In this document: positions 9,614 through 17,523 of the stretch, piece by piece
How positions within the stretch are numbered: position 1 is the first letter of the stretch
Layout: each line of letters opens with the position of its first letter
Source: a bacterium
GTDB taxonomy: Bacteria > SAR324 > XYD2-FULL-50-16
NCBI GenBank assembly: GCA_024275165.1
Contig: JAJRZQ010000003.1
Span: 1-64,000 of the forward strand
Direction: 5' to 3'
Length of the DNA: 64,000 bases
The notes under the pieces: generated by a model
What the model was told of the DNA's origin: nothing
Databases searched by the model: none
Seen by the model: the letters and a program-made list of their open reading frames with translations, nothing else
Position numbers and translations under genes: made by a program

Positions 9614-9824
9614 GGAAACTCTGAAAAACGCGGAGTCTCCCGACAAGACAGGGATGCCTTGCCAAATCAAAAAGCGGAACTTGTTGATTCGCGTTGGGAT
9701 TGTGGATTTCATTCCCAACCGAAACAACGGAAAAACTTGACGCGCCCCAGGGGCTATAATCAGCCCGAAGGGCACGAACCTACCGCTTGAGCAAGCGGTA
9801 GGCAAGGAGTTTTTCAGAGGTTCC
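9614..9824. mobile_element. 211-bp MITE, copy 1 (15-bp terminal inverted repeats, TTAA flanks)
   Basis: The element begins GGAAACTCTGAAAAA and ends with its near-perfect inverse TTTTTCAGAGGTTCC. TTAA directly flanks both ends (9610-9613 and 9825-9828), as expected of a 4-bp target-site duplication. An internal palindrome (CCTACCGCTTG, GCAAGCGGTAGG) lies near the right end. A gap-free copy of the same 211-bp length is at 57839-58049, with about 25 mismatches by eye. There is no transposase, so this is a non-autonomous element. A YTAR-type 4-bp target is characteristic of IS5-group elements, so mobilisation by such a transposase is inferred. It lies between the thiolase and acyl-CoA dehydrogenase genes. 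Confidence 0.85.
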
Positions 9825-9856
9825 TTAAATTAACAAAATTCCCTTTCTTTGCCACC

Positions 9857-11035
9857 TTAAAATTCCGCGTTTTCCAGTAGCATGGCTACGGCCTCCCCTC
9901 CACCAATACAAATGCTGGCGATGCCGCAGCGCTTTTTTTGCCTTTGGAGCTGTTTGGCCAGAGTCAGCGCCAGCCTCGCCCCGCTGGCGCCGACAGGGTG
10001 ACCTAAGGCAACCGCCCCTCCAAGAAGGTTGATCCGCTCTAAGGGAATCCGCATCTCCCTTGCCGCCATTAAGGGCACTGCGGCAAAGGCTTCATTGACC
10101 TCCCAAAGGTCGATGTCGTTGACCCGCAATCCCCTTTGCCTTAACAGCTTTTGCATGGCCCCCGCAGGAGCGAGGGAAAAATGATCCGGCGCTTGGGAGT
10201 GCTGGGCATAGGCTACAATCTCGGCTAAGGGACGCATCCCCTTTTGCTGGACTGCCCGCTCCGAGGCAACGCATAACACCGCTGCCCCGTCATCAATACT
10301 GCTGGCATTCGCGGCGGTAATACTGCCTTCGGGAAGAAACACGGGTTTTAAATTAGAGATTTTTTCAAAGCGCGCCCGAGCTGGCTCTTCGTCTTCAGTA
10401 ATCAGGCGTTCCCCTTTTTTATCCCTTAAAGTCAGGGGTAAGATTTCTTCTTCGTAATGCCCCGCCTTTTGGGCCGCTTGCGCCTTTTCATAACTCCGAC
10501 GGGCAAAGTCGTCTTGCTCTTCTCGGCGAATGCCTTTTTCACTGATCCGGGCCTCGGTGAGCAGGCCCATGGGTTGACTTGTATAGGGGTCGGTCAGGGC
10601 GTCCCAGAACAAGAGGTCTTGAGCCGTTGTATCGCCAAAAGTTTGCCCAAAACGAAGGTTGCGCAACCCGTAAGGGGCTTGGCTCATGGACTCCATCCCC
10701 CCGGCAAGAAAAATTTGCCCCTGGCCCAAGCGAATCGCGTCCGCGGCCAGCATGATCGCTTTTAAGCCGGAGCCGCAAACCTTGTTGATCGTCATGGCGG
10801 GGGTGGCATCTTCAAGCCCCGCGTAACGCATCGCTTGACGGGCCGGGGCTTGACCCGTACCCGCTTGAATCACCTGCCCCAAAATAACCTCGTCAATCTC
10901 TGCGGGTTCCAACCCTTGTCTTTGGACCAAGGCCCGCATCAAGGGCGAGGCAAGACGGGGGGCGGAGAGCTCCTTTAAGGCCCCGCCCAAACTACAAAAG
11001 GAAGTACGCAAGCCATCGACCAAATAAACCTTCAT
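9857..11035 (-). CDS. Acetyl-CoA acetyltransferase / 3-ketoacyl-CoA thiolase
   Basis: The 392-residue thiolase has all three catalytic signatures: the nucleophile Cys in NKVCGSGLKA, NEAFAAVPL with GHPVGASGAR, and the C-terminal second Cys in SICIGGGEAVA. It performs acetyl-CoA condensation or 3-ketoacyl-CoA cleavage; the family does not let me decide the chain length. It is transcribed divergently from a MerR-family regulator across an 83-bp gap holding a palindrome and a promoter-like sequence. It is probably the first gene of the lipid operon that continues, past the MITE, into the acyl-CoA dehydrogenase and ETF genes. Confidence 0.95.
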   Translation of the reverse strand: MKVYLVDGLRTSFCSLGGALKELSAPRLASPLMRALVQRQGLEPAEIDEVILGQVIQAGTGQAPARQAMRYAGLEDATPAMTINKVCGSGLKAIMLAADAIRLGQGQIFLAGGMESMSQAPYGLRNLRFGQTFGDTTAQDLLFWDALTDPYTSQPMGLLTEARISEKGIRREEQDDFARRSYEKAQAAQKAGHYEEEILPLTLRDKKGERLITEDEEPARARFEKISNLKPVFLPEGSITAANASSIDDGAAVLCVASERAVQQKGMRPLAEIVAYAQHSQAPDHFSLAPAGAMQKLLRQRGLRVNDIDLWEVNEAFAAVPLMAAREMRIPLERINLLGGAVALGHPVGASGARLALTLAKQLQRQKKRCGIASICIGGGEAVAMLLENAEF

Positions 11036-11080
11036 CCTTATTCCTTTTTTCGCTAATGCTTTTGACGCCTTTTAAGAAGA

Positions 11081-11116
11081 ATGATAGCTTAACATTACTC
11101 TATCGTAAAGGTTAAG
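11081..11116. promoter_or_regulatory. Divergent promoter and likely MerR-type operator
   Basis: An imperfect palindrome, CTTAACATTAC (11088-11098) and GTAAAGGTTAAG (11105-11116), fills the gap between the thiolase and the MerR gene. On the minus strand TTTACG (11109-11104) and TATCAT (11086-11081) are 17 bp apart and would drive the thiolase operon, with the palindrome over the -35 and spacer. MerR-family regulators typically bind such spacers and are usually encoded beside their targets. That this MerR protein binds here is inference. Confidence 0.5.
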
Positions 11117-11118
11117 TT

Positions 11119-11511
11119 ATGCAAGAGAGTGAAAGCGTCAAAATAGGGGAACTGGCCAAAAGACTGGAAATCACCCCTCGTACCATTCGCTACTATGAAG
11201 AGATCGGCCTCATGCCGCCTGCCGTACGGCTGCGCGGCGGGGCCCGAGTCTACGGCCCCGATGAGATTTTGCGCTTGAGATTCATCTTAAAACTCAAAGA
11301 ACTGGGTATTACCCTAGAAGAAATGCGGGAACTGGCCCTGATTTATCAAAAGGTCAAGAGCCCGCAAAAACTTTGGCCCCGCTTGGTGCAAATGCTTGAT
11401 GGGCATTTGCAAAAAATTGATGAAAAAATCAGCCGGATTACTGCCTTACGCAAAGAAATAGCCCAATACCGGGTGCGAATTGTCAAAGATATTCAAGATG
11501 AACAACAATGA
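11119..11511 (+). CDS. MerR-family transcriptional regulator
   Basis: The 130-residue protein has the N-terminal winged-helix signature (KIGELAKRLEITPRTIRYYE, then EIGLMPP and the wing) and a C-terminal dimerisation coiled coil from about residue 85. No cysteine pair of the metal-sensing members is present, so a metal sensor is unlikely. Some MerR proteins beside fatty-acid or branched-chain degradation genes respond to acyl-CoA-type ligands, and the neighbours here (thiolase, acyl-CoA dehydrogenase, thioesterase) make that plausible. The stop overlaps the start of the thioesterase by 4 bp. No strong Shine-Dalgarno precedes the ATG. Confidence 0.92.
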   Translation: MQESESVKIGELAKRLEITPRTIRYYEEIGLMPPAVRLRGGARVYGPDEILRLRFILKLKELGITLEEMRELALIYQKVKSPQKLWPRLVQMLDGHLQKIDEKISRITALRKEIAQYRVRIVKDIQDEQQ

Positions 11512-11903
11512 AGATTAAAAAATTTCAATGCTCTATTGAAGTGCGCTTTGCCGACCTCGATGCCTATGGCCATGTCAATAACGCAAAATATTTCACCTAC
11601 TTGGAAACAGCGAGAACCAAATTGTTCCTGGAAAACTTCGTCGATTTCATGAACGAAGGGGTCTTGTTTATCGTGGTGCGGGCCGAGTGCGACTTCAAAA
11701 AACCCATTCGCCTGCAAGATGCCGTTCAAATCGGCTTGTGGGTCAGCACAGTGGGGAAGACCAGTTTTGAGGTGGACTACCTGATCGAAGACCCGCAAGG
11801 TCGGCTCTACGCCACCGCCAAAACCGTCATGGTCGCCTTTGATCAGAAAAAAAATCAACCCACGGCGTTGCCGGAAAAATTTACCCAGATGTTTTTACCT
11901 TGA
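11508..11903 (+). CDS. Acyl-CoA thioesterase (4HBT hot-dog family)
   Basis: This 131-residue single hot-dog-fold protein belongs to the 4-hydroxybenzoyl-CoA thioesterase / YbgC-like family. The signature VRFADLDAYGHVNNAKYFTYLE contains the catalytic Asp and the HVNN helix cap. It probably hydrolyses an acyl-CoA; the substrate is unknown. The start ATG overlaps the MerR stop (ATGA), so the two are translationally coupled and probably co-regulated with the divergent thiolase operon. It is the last GC-rich gene before the AT-rich restriction-modification pair. Confidence 0.9.
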   Translation: MKIKKFQCSIEVRFADLDAYGHVNNAKYFTYLETARTKLFLENFVDFMNEGVLFIVVRAECDFKKPIRLQDAVQIGLWVSTVGKTSFEVDYLIEDPQGRLYATAKTVMVAFDQKKNQPTALPEKFTQMFLP

Positions 11904-11960
11904 CGCAAAAATAAAGATAAATAACATTTATATTTAAAACCTGCATTGTTGATTCAAGTA

Positions 11961-12758
11961 ATGGAAGATAACAATTTAACTCCTGCACAATATTTTAAAT
12001 TATATCGAGATTTGCTTGGATTTTCAAATCAAGCTGATACAAAGGCATTTTTAACAGCAAAAAATATTTTTCCTAAAATTGATTTTGACTACATGGGGCA
12101 ACTAAATACAAGGTTAGATGAGATTATTCAAAAGTTGAATAAAGCTGTTCATGAATCCTACCAACTCAAACAAGCAGAATTAGAAGTCTTTTTACGGGAC
12201 AAACTATATGAAACCTATGTAAAAATTCAAAAAAACAGCTTACTTCCTCGGTTAAATAATCAAGGTAGAAGACCAGAAAAAGTGTGTTTTTCTTGGTTGC
12301 GAGGATTTGTGATGATGGAGTATTTTACACCAGCACTAGCAAAAATATTTCAATGTAAATTAGAGGATATTAAGTTTGTAGGTGACGACGATATAAGTTC
12401 TTTGGAAACTTTTAAACGAACTCCTACCGCTGATATAGAAATCTCAAGTAAGTATCATGGGAAACTCAGAGTTGAGGTGCAAGCGGGATTTCAAGGAATT
12501 AATGATATTAAAGAACATAAAGTTAGAGAGGCGCAAAAGGTTGCAAGGCAAAAAAACAAAAAAACTATTTGTGTACATTTTGACCTTTTCAACGGGCAAG
12601 TCGCTTTCGTACCTTTGGATAAAATTAAAGAAAACGACCTAAACTGGATAACAAGACAACAAATGGAGGGACAAAGTGTTTTTGCAATAGATCAAAACTA
12701 TTTTAAATGGAGGCTCCTTGATTCAATTCCTGCTATAAAAAACTTGGAGTTGTTTTAA
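11961..12758 (+). CDS. Type II restriction endonuclease (PD-(D/E)xK-like, specificity unknown)
   Basis: The protein has about 265 residues and lies immediately upstream of, and 1 bp overlapping, a C5 DNA methyltransferase, the normal layout of a type II restriction-modification system. The likely catalytic core is PTADIEISSKYHGKLRVEVQ at about residues 153-172: an Asp on one strand, then E-V-Q in place of the usual E-x-K. A Glu-x-Gln version is known from BglII. I do not recognise the specificity family. The gene is visibly AT-rich with codon use unlike its neighbours, indicating transfer. I chose the ATG at 11961; an in-frame TTG at 11946 would add five residues, and neither start has a clear Shine-Dalgarno. 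Confidence 0.78.
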   Translation: MEDNNLTPAQYFKLYRDLLGFSNQADTKAFLTAKNIFPKIDFDYMGQLNTRLDEIIQKLNKAVHESYQLKQAELEVFLRDKLYETYVKIQKNSLLPRLNNQGRRPEKVCFSWLRGFVMMEYFTPALAKIFQCKLEDIKFVGDDDISSLETFKRTPTADIEISSKYHGKLRVEVQAGFQGINDIKEHKVREAQKVARQKNKKTICVHFDLFNGQVAFVPLDKIKENDLNWITRQQMEGQSVFAIDQNYFKWRLLDSIPAIKNLELF

Positions 12759-13882
12759 TGAATAAGTATATTGCCATTGATCTTTTTTGCGGTGCAGGCG
12801 GTTTAAGTGTTGGTTTAAAAAAAGCTGGTTTTTCTTTAGTATTGGCTAACGAAATTGAAAAAGATTTCGCTGCAACCTATCAACTTAACCACCCAGGCGT
12901 AAAGATGATAAATAAAGATATTCATCAAGTTGATTTTTCCAAAGAAATTAAAGCGTTGGGTTCTAGCCCTGTGCATCTTGTGGCTGGTGGCCCTCCTTGC
13001 CAAGGATTTAGTACAGTTGGCGCGAAAAACAAAAAAGATCCTAGAAATAGTTTGTTTTTTGAGTTTTTACGAGCTTTATCAGAAATAAAACCTTTTTATA
13101 TCTTCTTTGAAAATGTGGCCGGGTTTTCAAAGATGTATCAAGGAGAGGCTTACCGTACCTTGTTGTCAGAGTTGGATGCTTTAGAGTATAATGTCATTAG
13201 CGGGGTATTGGAAGCATCGGAGTTTGGACTGCCACAAAAAAGACATCGGACTATTATAATAGGCTGGAATAAACAGTTACCACCAGTTTGCTTTCCTAAA
13301 CCTAATCATTGCGAGAATCCAAATTTTTTAGGTTTGAAACCAAAAATAACTCTGATGGAGGCGATTTCAGATTTGCCTGAATTAGAACTAGGTTCCTTTG
13401 TAAAAAGTTATGCCTCAGAACCTCAAAATCCTTACCAAGAAAAATTACGAAGTCAAGTCAGCGAACTCACTGAGCATAATTGTGCTAATTACGGTTCAAA
13501 AATGCGTGAAATATTATCGCTTATACCAAGTGGAGGAAGCGTGAAGGATCTTCCAGATAGACTGAAACCAAAAAATTACTTTAGCAATACTTACGCAAGG
13601 TTACTACCACATACTCCTTCTCCTACGATAACGCGTAATTTTGGCACTCCTTCTTCTTCACGTTGTATTCATCCTTTTCAAAACAGAGCATTAAGTACTC
13701 GCGAAGGGGCAAGGTTACAAGGTTTTGCAGATGATTTTATTTTTGTTGGTTCAAAGGGGTCGAAAAATTTGCAGATTGGCAATGCTGTTCCTCCAGTTAT
13801 CGGTGAAGTCGTGGCTAAAGAAATACTTCTTAGTTTTGAGCGGAGTCTTGCAGATGCGAAACTATTGCGGGAAATTGGTTGA
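12758..13882 (+). CDS. DNA (cytosine-5-)methyltransferase
   Basis: The 374-residue m5C methyltransferase has its motifs in order: motif I DLFCGAGGLSVGLKKAGF, motif IV with the catalytic Cys GGPPCQGFSTVG, motif VI FENVAGF, motif VIII QKRHRTIIIG, and motif X QIGNAVPPVIGE. The target-recognition region is about residues 200-310 and gives no readable specificity. It protects host DNA from the adjacent nuclease. TAATG links the nuclease stop to this start. Base composition is AT-rich like the nuclease, in contrast with the flanking lipid genes, so both probably arrived together. No integrase, attachment repeat or transposase is visible at the edges. Confidence 0.95.
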   Translation: MNKYIAIDLFCGAGGLSVGLKKAGFSLVLANEIEKDFAATYQLNHPGVKMINKDIHQVDFSKEIKALGSSPVHLVAGGPPCQGFSTVGAKNKKDPRNSLFFEFLRALSEIKPFYIFFENVAGFSKMYQGEAYRTLLSELDALEYNVISGVLEASEFGLPQKRHRTIIIGWNKQLPPVCFPKPNHCENPNFLGLKPKITLMEAISDLPELELGSFVKSYASEPQNPYQEKLRSQVSELTEHNCANYGSKMREILSLIPSGGSVKDLPDRLKPKNYFSNTYARLLPHTPSPTITRNFGTPSSSRCIHPFQNRALSTREGARLQGFADDFIFVGSKGSKNLQIGNAVPPVIGEVVAKEILLSFERSLADAKLLREIG

Positions 13883-13907
13883 CTAGAGGCAGAAGCCCCT
13901 CTATTTT
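13879..13907 (+). promoter_or_regulatory. Candidate promoter for the fadNAE-type operon
   Basis: TTGACT (13879-13884) and TATTTT (13902-13907) are 17 bp apart and overlap the methyltransferase stop codon; TATAAT follows at 13907-13912. An inverted repeat with AGAGG and CCTCT arms lies in the spacer and could act as a weak terminator for the methyltransferase or as an operator. The promoter therefore straddles the right edge of the AT-rich block. Confidence 0.45.
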
Positions 13908-13986
13908 ATAATAAAGATTTCTAAAGCGAAAACAGGGGATTGTGGCCGAGGGTCGCGGCCTTTAACCTAAGTTGGGAGAAAAGAAC

Positions 13987-16332
13987 ATGCGAAGAATTGA
14001 AAAAGCTTGCGTTTTAGGCTCTGGGGTTATGGGGGCGACCATCGCCGCTCACTTAACCCACGCGGGCCTGACCGTTTATATGCTCGACCTCCCCGGCAAA
14101 GAGGGGCAAGAGCGCAACGCGATTTCAACAGCGGGATTGGCGCACTTGAAAAAAATCAAGCCCGCCCCCTTGTACGACATCGCCTACGCAAGCCGCATCC
14201 TCCCGGGGAATTTGGAAGACGACCTGGAACGACTCCAAGAATGCGATTGGGTCATTGAGGTAGTGGTGGAAAAAATGGAGGTCAAAAAATCCCTCTTAGA
14301 TAAAATCACCCCCTATTTAAAACCAGGCGCGATTTTATCGACCAACACCAGCGGCCTTTCGGTCAACGAGATGGCCGCCTCCTTGCCCGCAGAATTGCAA
14401 AAAAACTTTTTGGTCACCCATTTTTTCAATCCACCCCGCTACATGCGCCTCATGGAACTGGTACCCTGCAAGGCCACGGACCCGGCGGCGCTGCAGGATT
14501 TGGCCGAATTCATCTCCAGCCGCTTGGGCAAGGGAATCGTCTATGCCAAAGACACCACCAATTTTGTGGCCAACCGCATTGGGGTCTTTTCCATCTACAA
14601 CGCCATGGGGCACATGATGGAGATGGACCTTTCCATAGAACAGGTTGATTCCATAGCCGGTACCGCCATTGCCCGGCCTAAGTCAGCGGCCTTTCGCACC
14701 TCGGACTTGGTCGGGATCGACACCATGGTGCATGTAGGAAACAACTCCTATGACACCCTGCCCAAGGACGAGTTTAGGGAGACCTTCAAGGTCCCCCCCT
14801 TTGTGACCCAATTGATTGAAAAAGGGCACTTGGGCGATAAATCGGGCCAGGGGTTTTATAAAAAAGAAAAGGACAAAGAAGGCAAGAGGGTGATCACCCA
14901 CTTGGATTGGAAGACCGGTGCCTATCGCCCTCCTGAAAAACCCCGCTTTAAGTCCATTGGCGCGGCCAAACTGGAAGATGACCCCAAAAAAAGAATCAAG
15001 GCCCTATTCAACATCGACGATGAGGCGAGTCGCTTTGCCTGGGCCACCCTGCGCGACGCTTTGATCTATTCCTACAACCGCGTTCCTGAAATCGCCGACG
15101 ACATCGTCAATATTGATCGCGCCATGCGCTGGGGCTTTAATTGGGAACTGGGGCCCTTTGAGGTCTTCGATGCCTTGGGGGTTCAGTGGTTTTGCGAACG
15201 GGCCGAAAAGGAAGGCACCGCCCTGCCCCCTGGATTAAAGGAGGTGACCTCCTTTTACCGCTTTGAAAAGGGGGTAAAGGAATATTGGGACTTGGTCAAC
15301 AAGAGTTACCAACCCATGCCCCTCCGCCCCAATGAAATTCAATTCGAGATTTTACGCCACAGCGGCAAGGTAGTGGAAAAAACCCCCAACTGCTCGGTGC
15401 ACGACCTCGGTGACGGGGTGTTTGGCTTGGAGTTTCACTCCAAAATGAACACCCTGGGGGGGGATATCCTACAGATGACCTTAAAAGCGGTCCAACGGGC
15501 GGAACAAGAGGGTGTCGGGCTGGTGATCGCCAACCAGGGGGCAAACTTCAGCGTTGGGGCCAACTTGGCCCTCTTGACCATGGCAATCGCCGAAGGGGAA
15601 TGGGACGACATCGCCTTGATGATTCGCCAATTCCAAAGGGCGACCATGGCCTTGAAGTATTCCAAGGTGCCCACGGTGGCCGCTCCCTTTCACCTGGCTT
15701 TGGGCGGGGGTTGCGAATTCAGCCTCCATGCCGATGCCATCAACGCCTATGCCGAAACCTGGATGGGGCTGGTCGAGATCGGGGTAGGATTACTCCCCGC
15801 CGGGGGCGGTACCAAGGAAATGGCCCTGAGGGCCGTTGAGCTGGCCGAGCGGTTCAACTGTGACATTTCCCCCTTTATCTTTAAGCATTTCCAGCAGATC
15901 GGGATGGCCAGCGTCTCCACCAGCGCCGACAACCTCTTTAAACTAGGCTATATGAGGACGGGGGACTCGGTGACCATGAACTTAGACAACCTGGTCTTTG
16001 ACGCCAAGCAGAAGGTCTTGAGTCTGGCCGCGAACTACCGACCCAAAGCCAAGCGAACCAACTTGCCCGCCCCAGGGCGCAGCGTGGCGGCGAGCATCCA
16101 AAGCCAGCTTTGGAACATGATGAAGGGCGGCTTTGCCACGGAGTACGAATACCAATTGGGCCAGCAGATCGCCTATACCATCACTGGTGGAGATGTCGCC
16201 GCAGGCACCTTGATCAGTGAAGATTATCTATTAGAACTCGAATTGGAAGGCTTTTTAAAGCTCTGCGGCAACAAAAAAACCTTTGAGCGCATCCAACATA
16301 CGCTCAAAACAGGCAAACCCCTTCGCAACTAG
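13987..16332 (+). CDS. fadN: 3-hydroxyacyl-CoA dehydrogenase / enoyl-CoA hydratase (FadN-type)
   Basis: This 781-residue bifunctional beta-oxidation enzyme has the dehydrogenase first, with the NAD-binding VLGSGVMGATIAAHLTHAG and the HFFNPPRYMRLMELV motif. Two dehydrogenase C-terminal domains follow (about 185-420). The enoyl-CoA hydratase domain (about 450-700) has NFSVGANLALL and HLALGGGCEFSLHADA. This order is the reverse of E. coli FadB and matches Bacillus FadN. The start at 13987 is preceded by GGAGAA with good spacing; the frame is open to a TTG 15 bp upstream, which is less likely. It is the first gene of a tight fadN-fadA-fadE run. Confidence 0.95.
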   Translation: MRRIEKACVLGSGVMGATIAAHLTHAGLTVYMLDLPGKEGQERNAISTAGLAHLKKIKPAPLYDIAYASRILPGNLEDDLERLQECDWVIEVVVEKMEVKKSLLDKITPYLKPGAILSTNTSGLSVNEMAASLPAELQKNFLVTHFFNPPRYMRLMELVPCKATDPAALQDLAEFISSRLGKGIVYAKDTTNFVANRIGVFSIYNAMGHMMEMDLSIEQVDSIAGTAIARPKSAAFRTSDLVGIDTMVHVGNNSYDTLPKDEFRETFKVPPFVTQLIEKGHLGDKSGQGFYKKEKDKEGKRVITHLDWKTGAYRPPEKPRFKSIGAAKLEDDPKKRIKALFNIDDEASRFAWATLRDALIYSYNRVPEIADDIVNIDRAMRWGFNWELGPFEVFDALGVQWFCERAEKEGTALPPGLKEVTSFYRFEKGVKEYWDLVNKSYQPMPLRPNEIQFEILRHSGKVVEKTPNCSVHDLGDGVFGLEFHSKMNTLGGDILQMTLKAVQRAEQEGVGLVIANQGANFSVGANLALLTMAIAEGEWDDIALMIRQFQRATMALKYSKVPTVAAPFHLALGGGCEFSLHADAINAYAETWMGLVEIGVGLLPAGGGTKEMALRAVELAERFNCDISPFIFKHFQQIGMASVSTSADNLFKLGYMRTGDSVTMNLDNLVFDAKQKVLSLAANYRPKAKRTNLPAPGRSVAASIQSQLWNMMKGGFATEYEYQLGQQIAYTITGGDVAAGTLISEDYLLELELEGFLKLCGNKKTFERIQHTLKTGKPLRN

Positions 16333-16340
16333 GAGAGACC

Positions 16341-17513
16341 ATGAAGGACGCAGTCATTCTTTCAGCGGTACGCACCCCCGGCTGTCGGGCCAACAAGGGC
16401 AAATTGAAGGATATTCGACCCGATGACCTCGCCGCCATTGCCGTTCAAGCCGCGATAGAACGCGCCCGCATTACCCCTGCGGCAGTGGAGGATGTCATCT
16501 TAGGTTGCGCCTTCCCCGAAGGGGAACAGGGCATGAATATTGGCCGCGTTGCGGCCATGCGGGCAGGGCTGCCGCAAGCGGTGCCGGGAATTACCGTCAA
16601 TCGGTTTTGCTCTTCGGGCCTGCAAACCATCGCCCTCGCCTCAGACGCCATTAAAGCGGGGAGCAACGAGCTGCTGGTCGCTGGCGGGGTGGAATCCATG
16701 AGCCTCGTCCCCATGGGAGGAAATAAATATTCGGTCAACCCAGACTTGATGAACGAATGGCCTGAATCTTTTGCCAGTATGGGTATTACCGCCGAACTGG
16801 TAGCCGATAAATACGAGATCACTCGCGAGGCCATGGATCAATTCGCCTTAGAGAGCCACCAAAAGGCGGCAAAGGCAACCGAGTCGGGTATTTTTAAAGA
16901 AGAGATTATTCCCGTTGAGGTGGAATGGAGCCAGCTTGCCAACAACAAGGTGAAAAAAACCACCGAGATTGTAGATTACGATGACGGCATCCGCACCGAT
17001 ACCAGCATCGAGAGCCTAGGCAAACTCAAACCCGCCTTCCGCCTAAAAGGTCGGGTCACGGCGGGCAACTCCAGCCAGATTACCGATGGAGCGGCGGCAA
17101 TGGTGATCGCCGGCAACGATTACGCGAAACAACATAAATTAAAACCCCTAGCCAAGTTTGTAAGCTTCGCGGTCAAGGGCTGCGCCCCAGAGATCATGGG
17201 AATCGGCCCGATTGTCGCCATTCCCGCTGCCTTGGAAAAAGCGGGGTTGACCTTAGAAGATATCGGTCTCATCGAACTCAACGAAGCCTTTGCGGCCCAA
17301 TCCTTGGCGGTCATCGGCAAATTAGGGCTCAACCCCGAAATCATCAATGTCAACGGAGGGGCCATTGCCTTAGGCCACCCCTTGGGTTGCAGCGGAGCTA
17401 AATTGACCGCTACCTTGCTGGCGGAGATGAGGCGGAGAGAGGTCCGCTACGGAATGGTGACAATGTGCATTGGCGGCGGCATGGGCGCTGCCGGAATCTT
17501 TGAACTCTTATAA
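16341..17513 (+). CDS. fadA: Acetyl-CoA acyltransferase (beta-ketothiolase)
   Basis: The 390-residue thiolase performs the last step of the beta-oxidation cycle. Catalytic signatures are NRFCSSGLQTIALA (nucleophile Cys), NEAFAAQSLAV, GHPLGCSGAKL and TMCIGGGMGAAGIF. It starts 8 bp after the stop of fadN with an AGGAGAG Shine-Dalgarno and is followed 10 bp later by an acyl-CoA dehydrogenase. The arrangement is the same as the fadNAE operon of Bacillus. It is clearly distinct from the thiolase at 9857, so the window has two paralogues, probably for different substrates or directions. Confidence 0.95.
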   Translation: MKDAVILSAVRTPGCRANKGKLKDIRPDDLAAIAVQAAIERARITPAAVEDVILGCAFPEGEQGMNIGRVAAMRAGLPQAVPGITVNRFCSSGLQTIALASDAIKAGSNELLVAGGVESMSLVPMGGNKYSVNPDLMNEWPESFASMGITAELVADKYEITREAMDQFALESHQKAAKATESGIFKEEIIPVEVEWSQLANNKVKKTTEIVDYDDGIRTDTSIESLGKLKPAFRLKGRVTAGNSSQITDGAAAMVIAGNDYAKQHKLKPLAKFVSFAVKGCAPEIMGIGPIVAIPAALEKAGLTLEDIGLIELNEAFAAQSLAVIGKLGLNPEIINVNGGAIALGHPLGCSGAKLTATLLAEMRRREVRYGMVTMCIGGGMGAAGIFELL

Positions 17514-17523
17514 AGGACATATC

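Noticed and set aside
9590-9805. Minus-strand open frame similar to one at 57824-58081
   Set aside because: Both frames lie inside the 211-bp MITE copies and their likeness follows from the DNA repeat. There is no ribosome-binding site or known domain.
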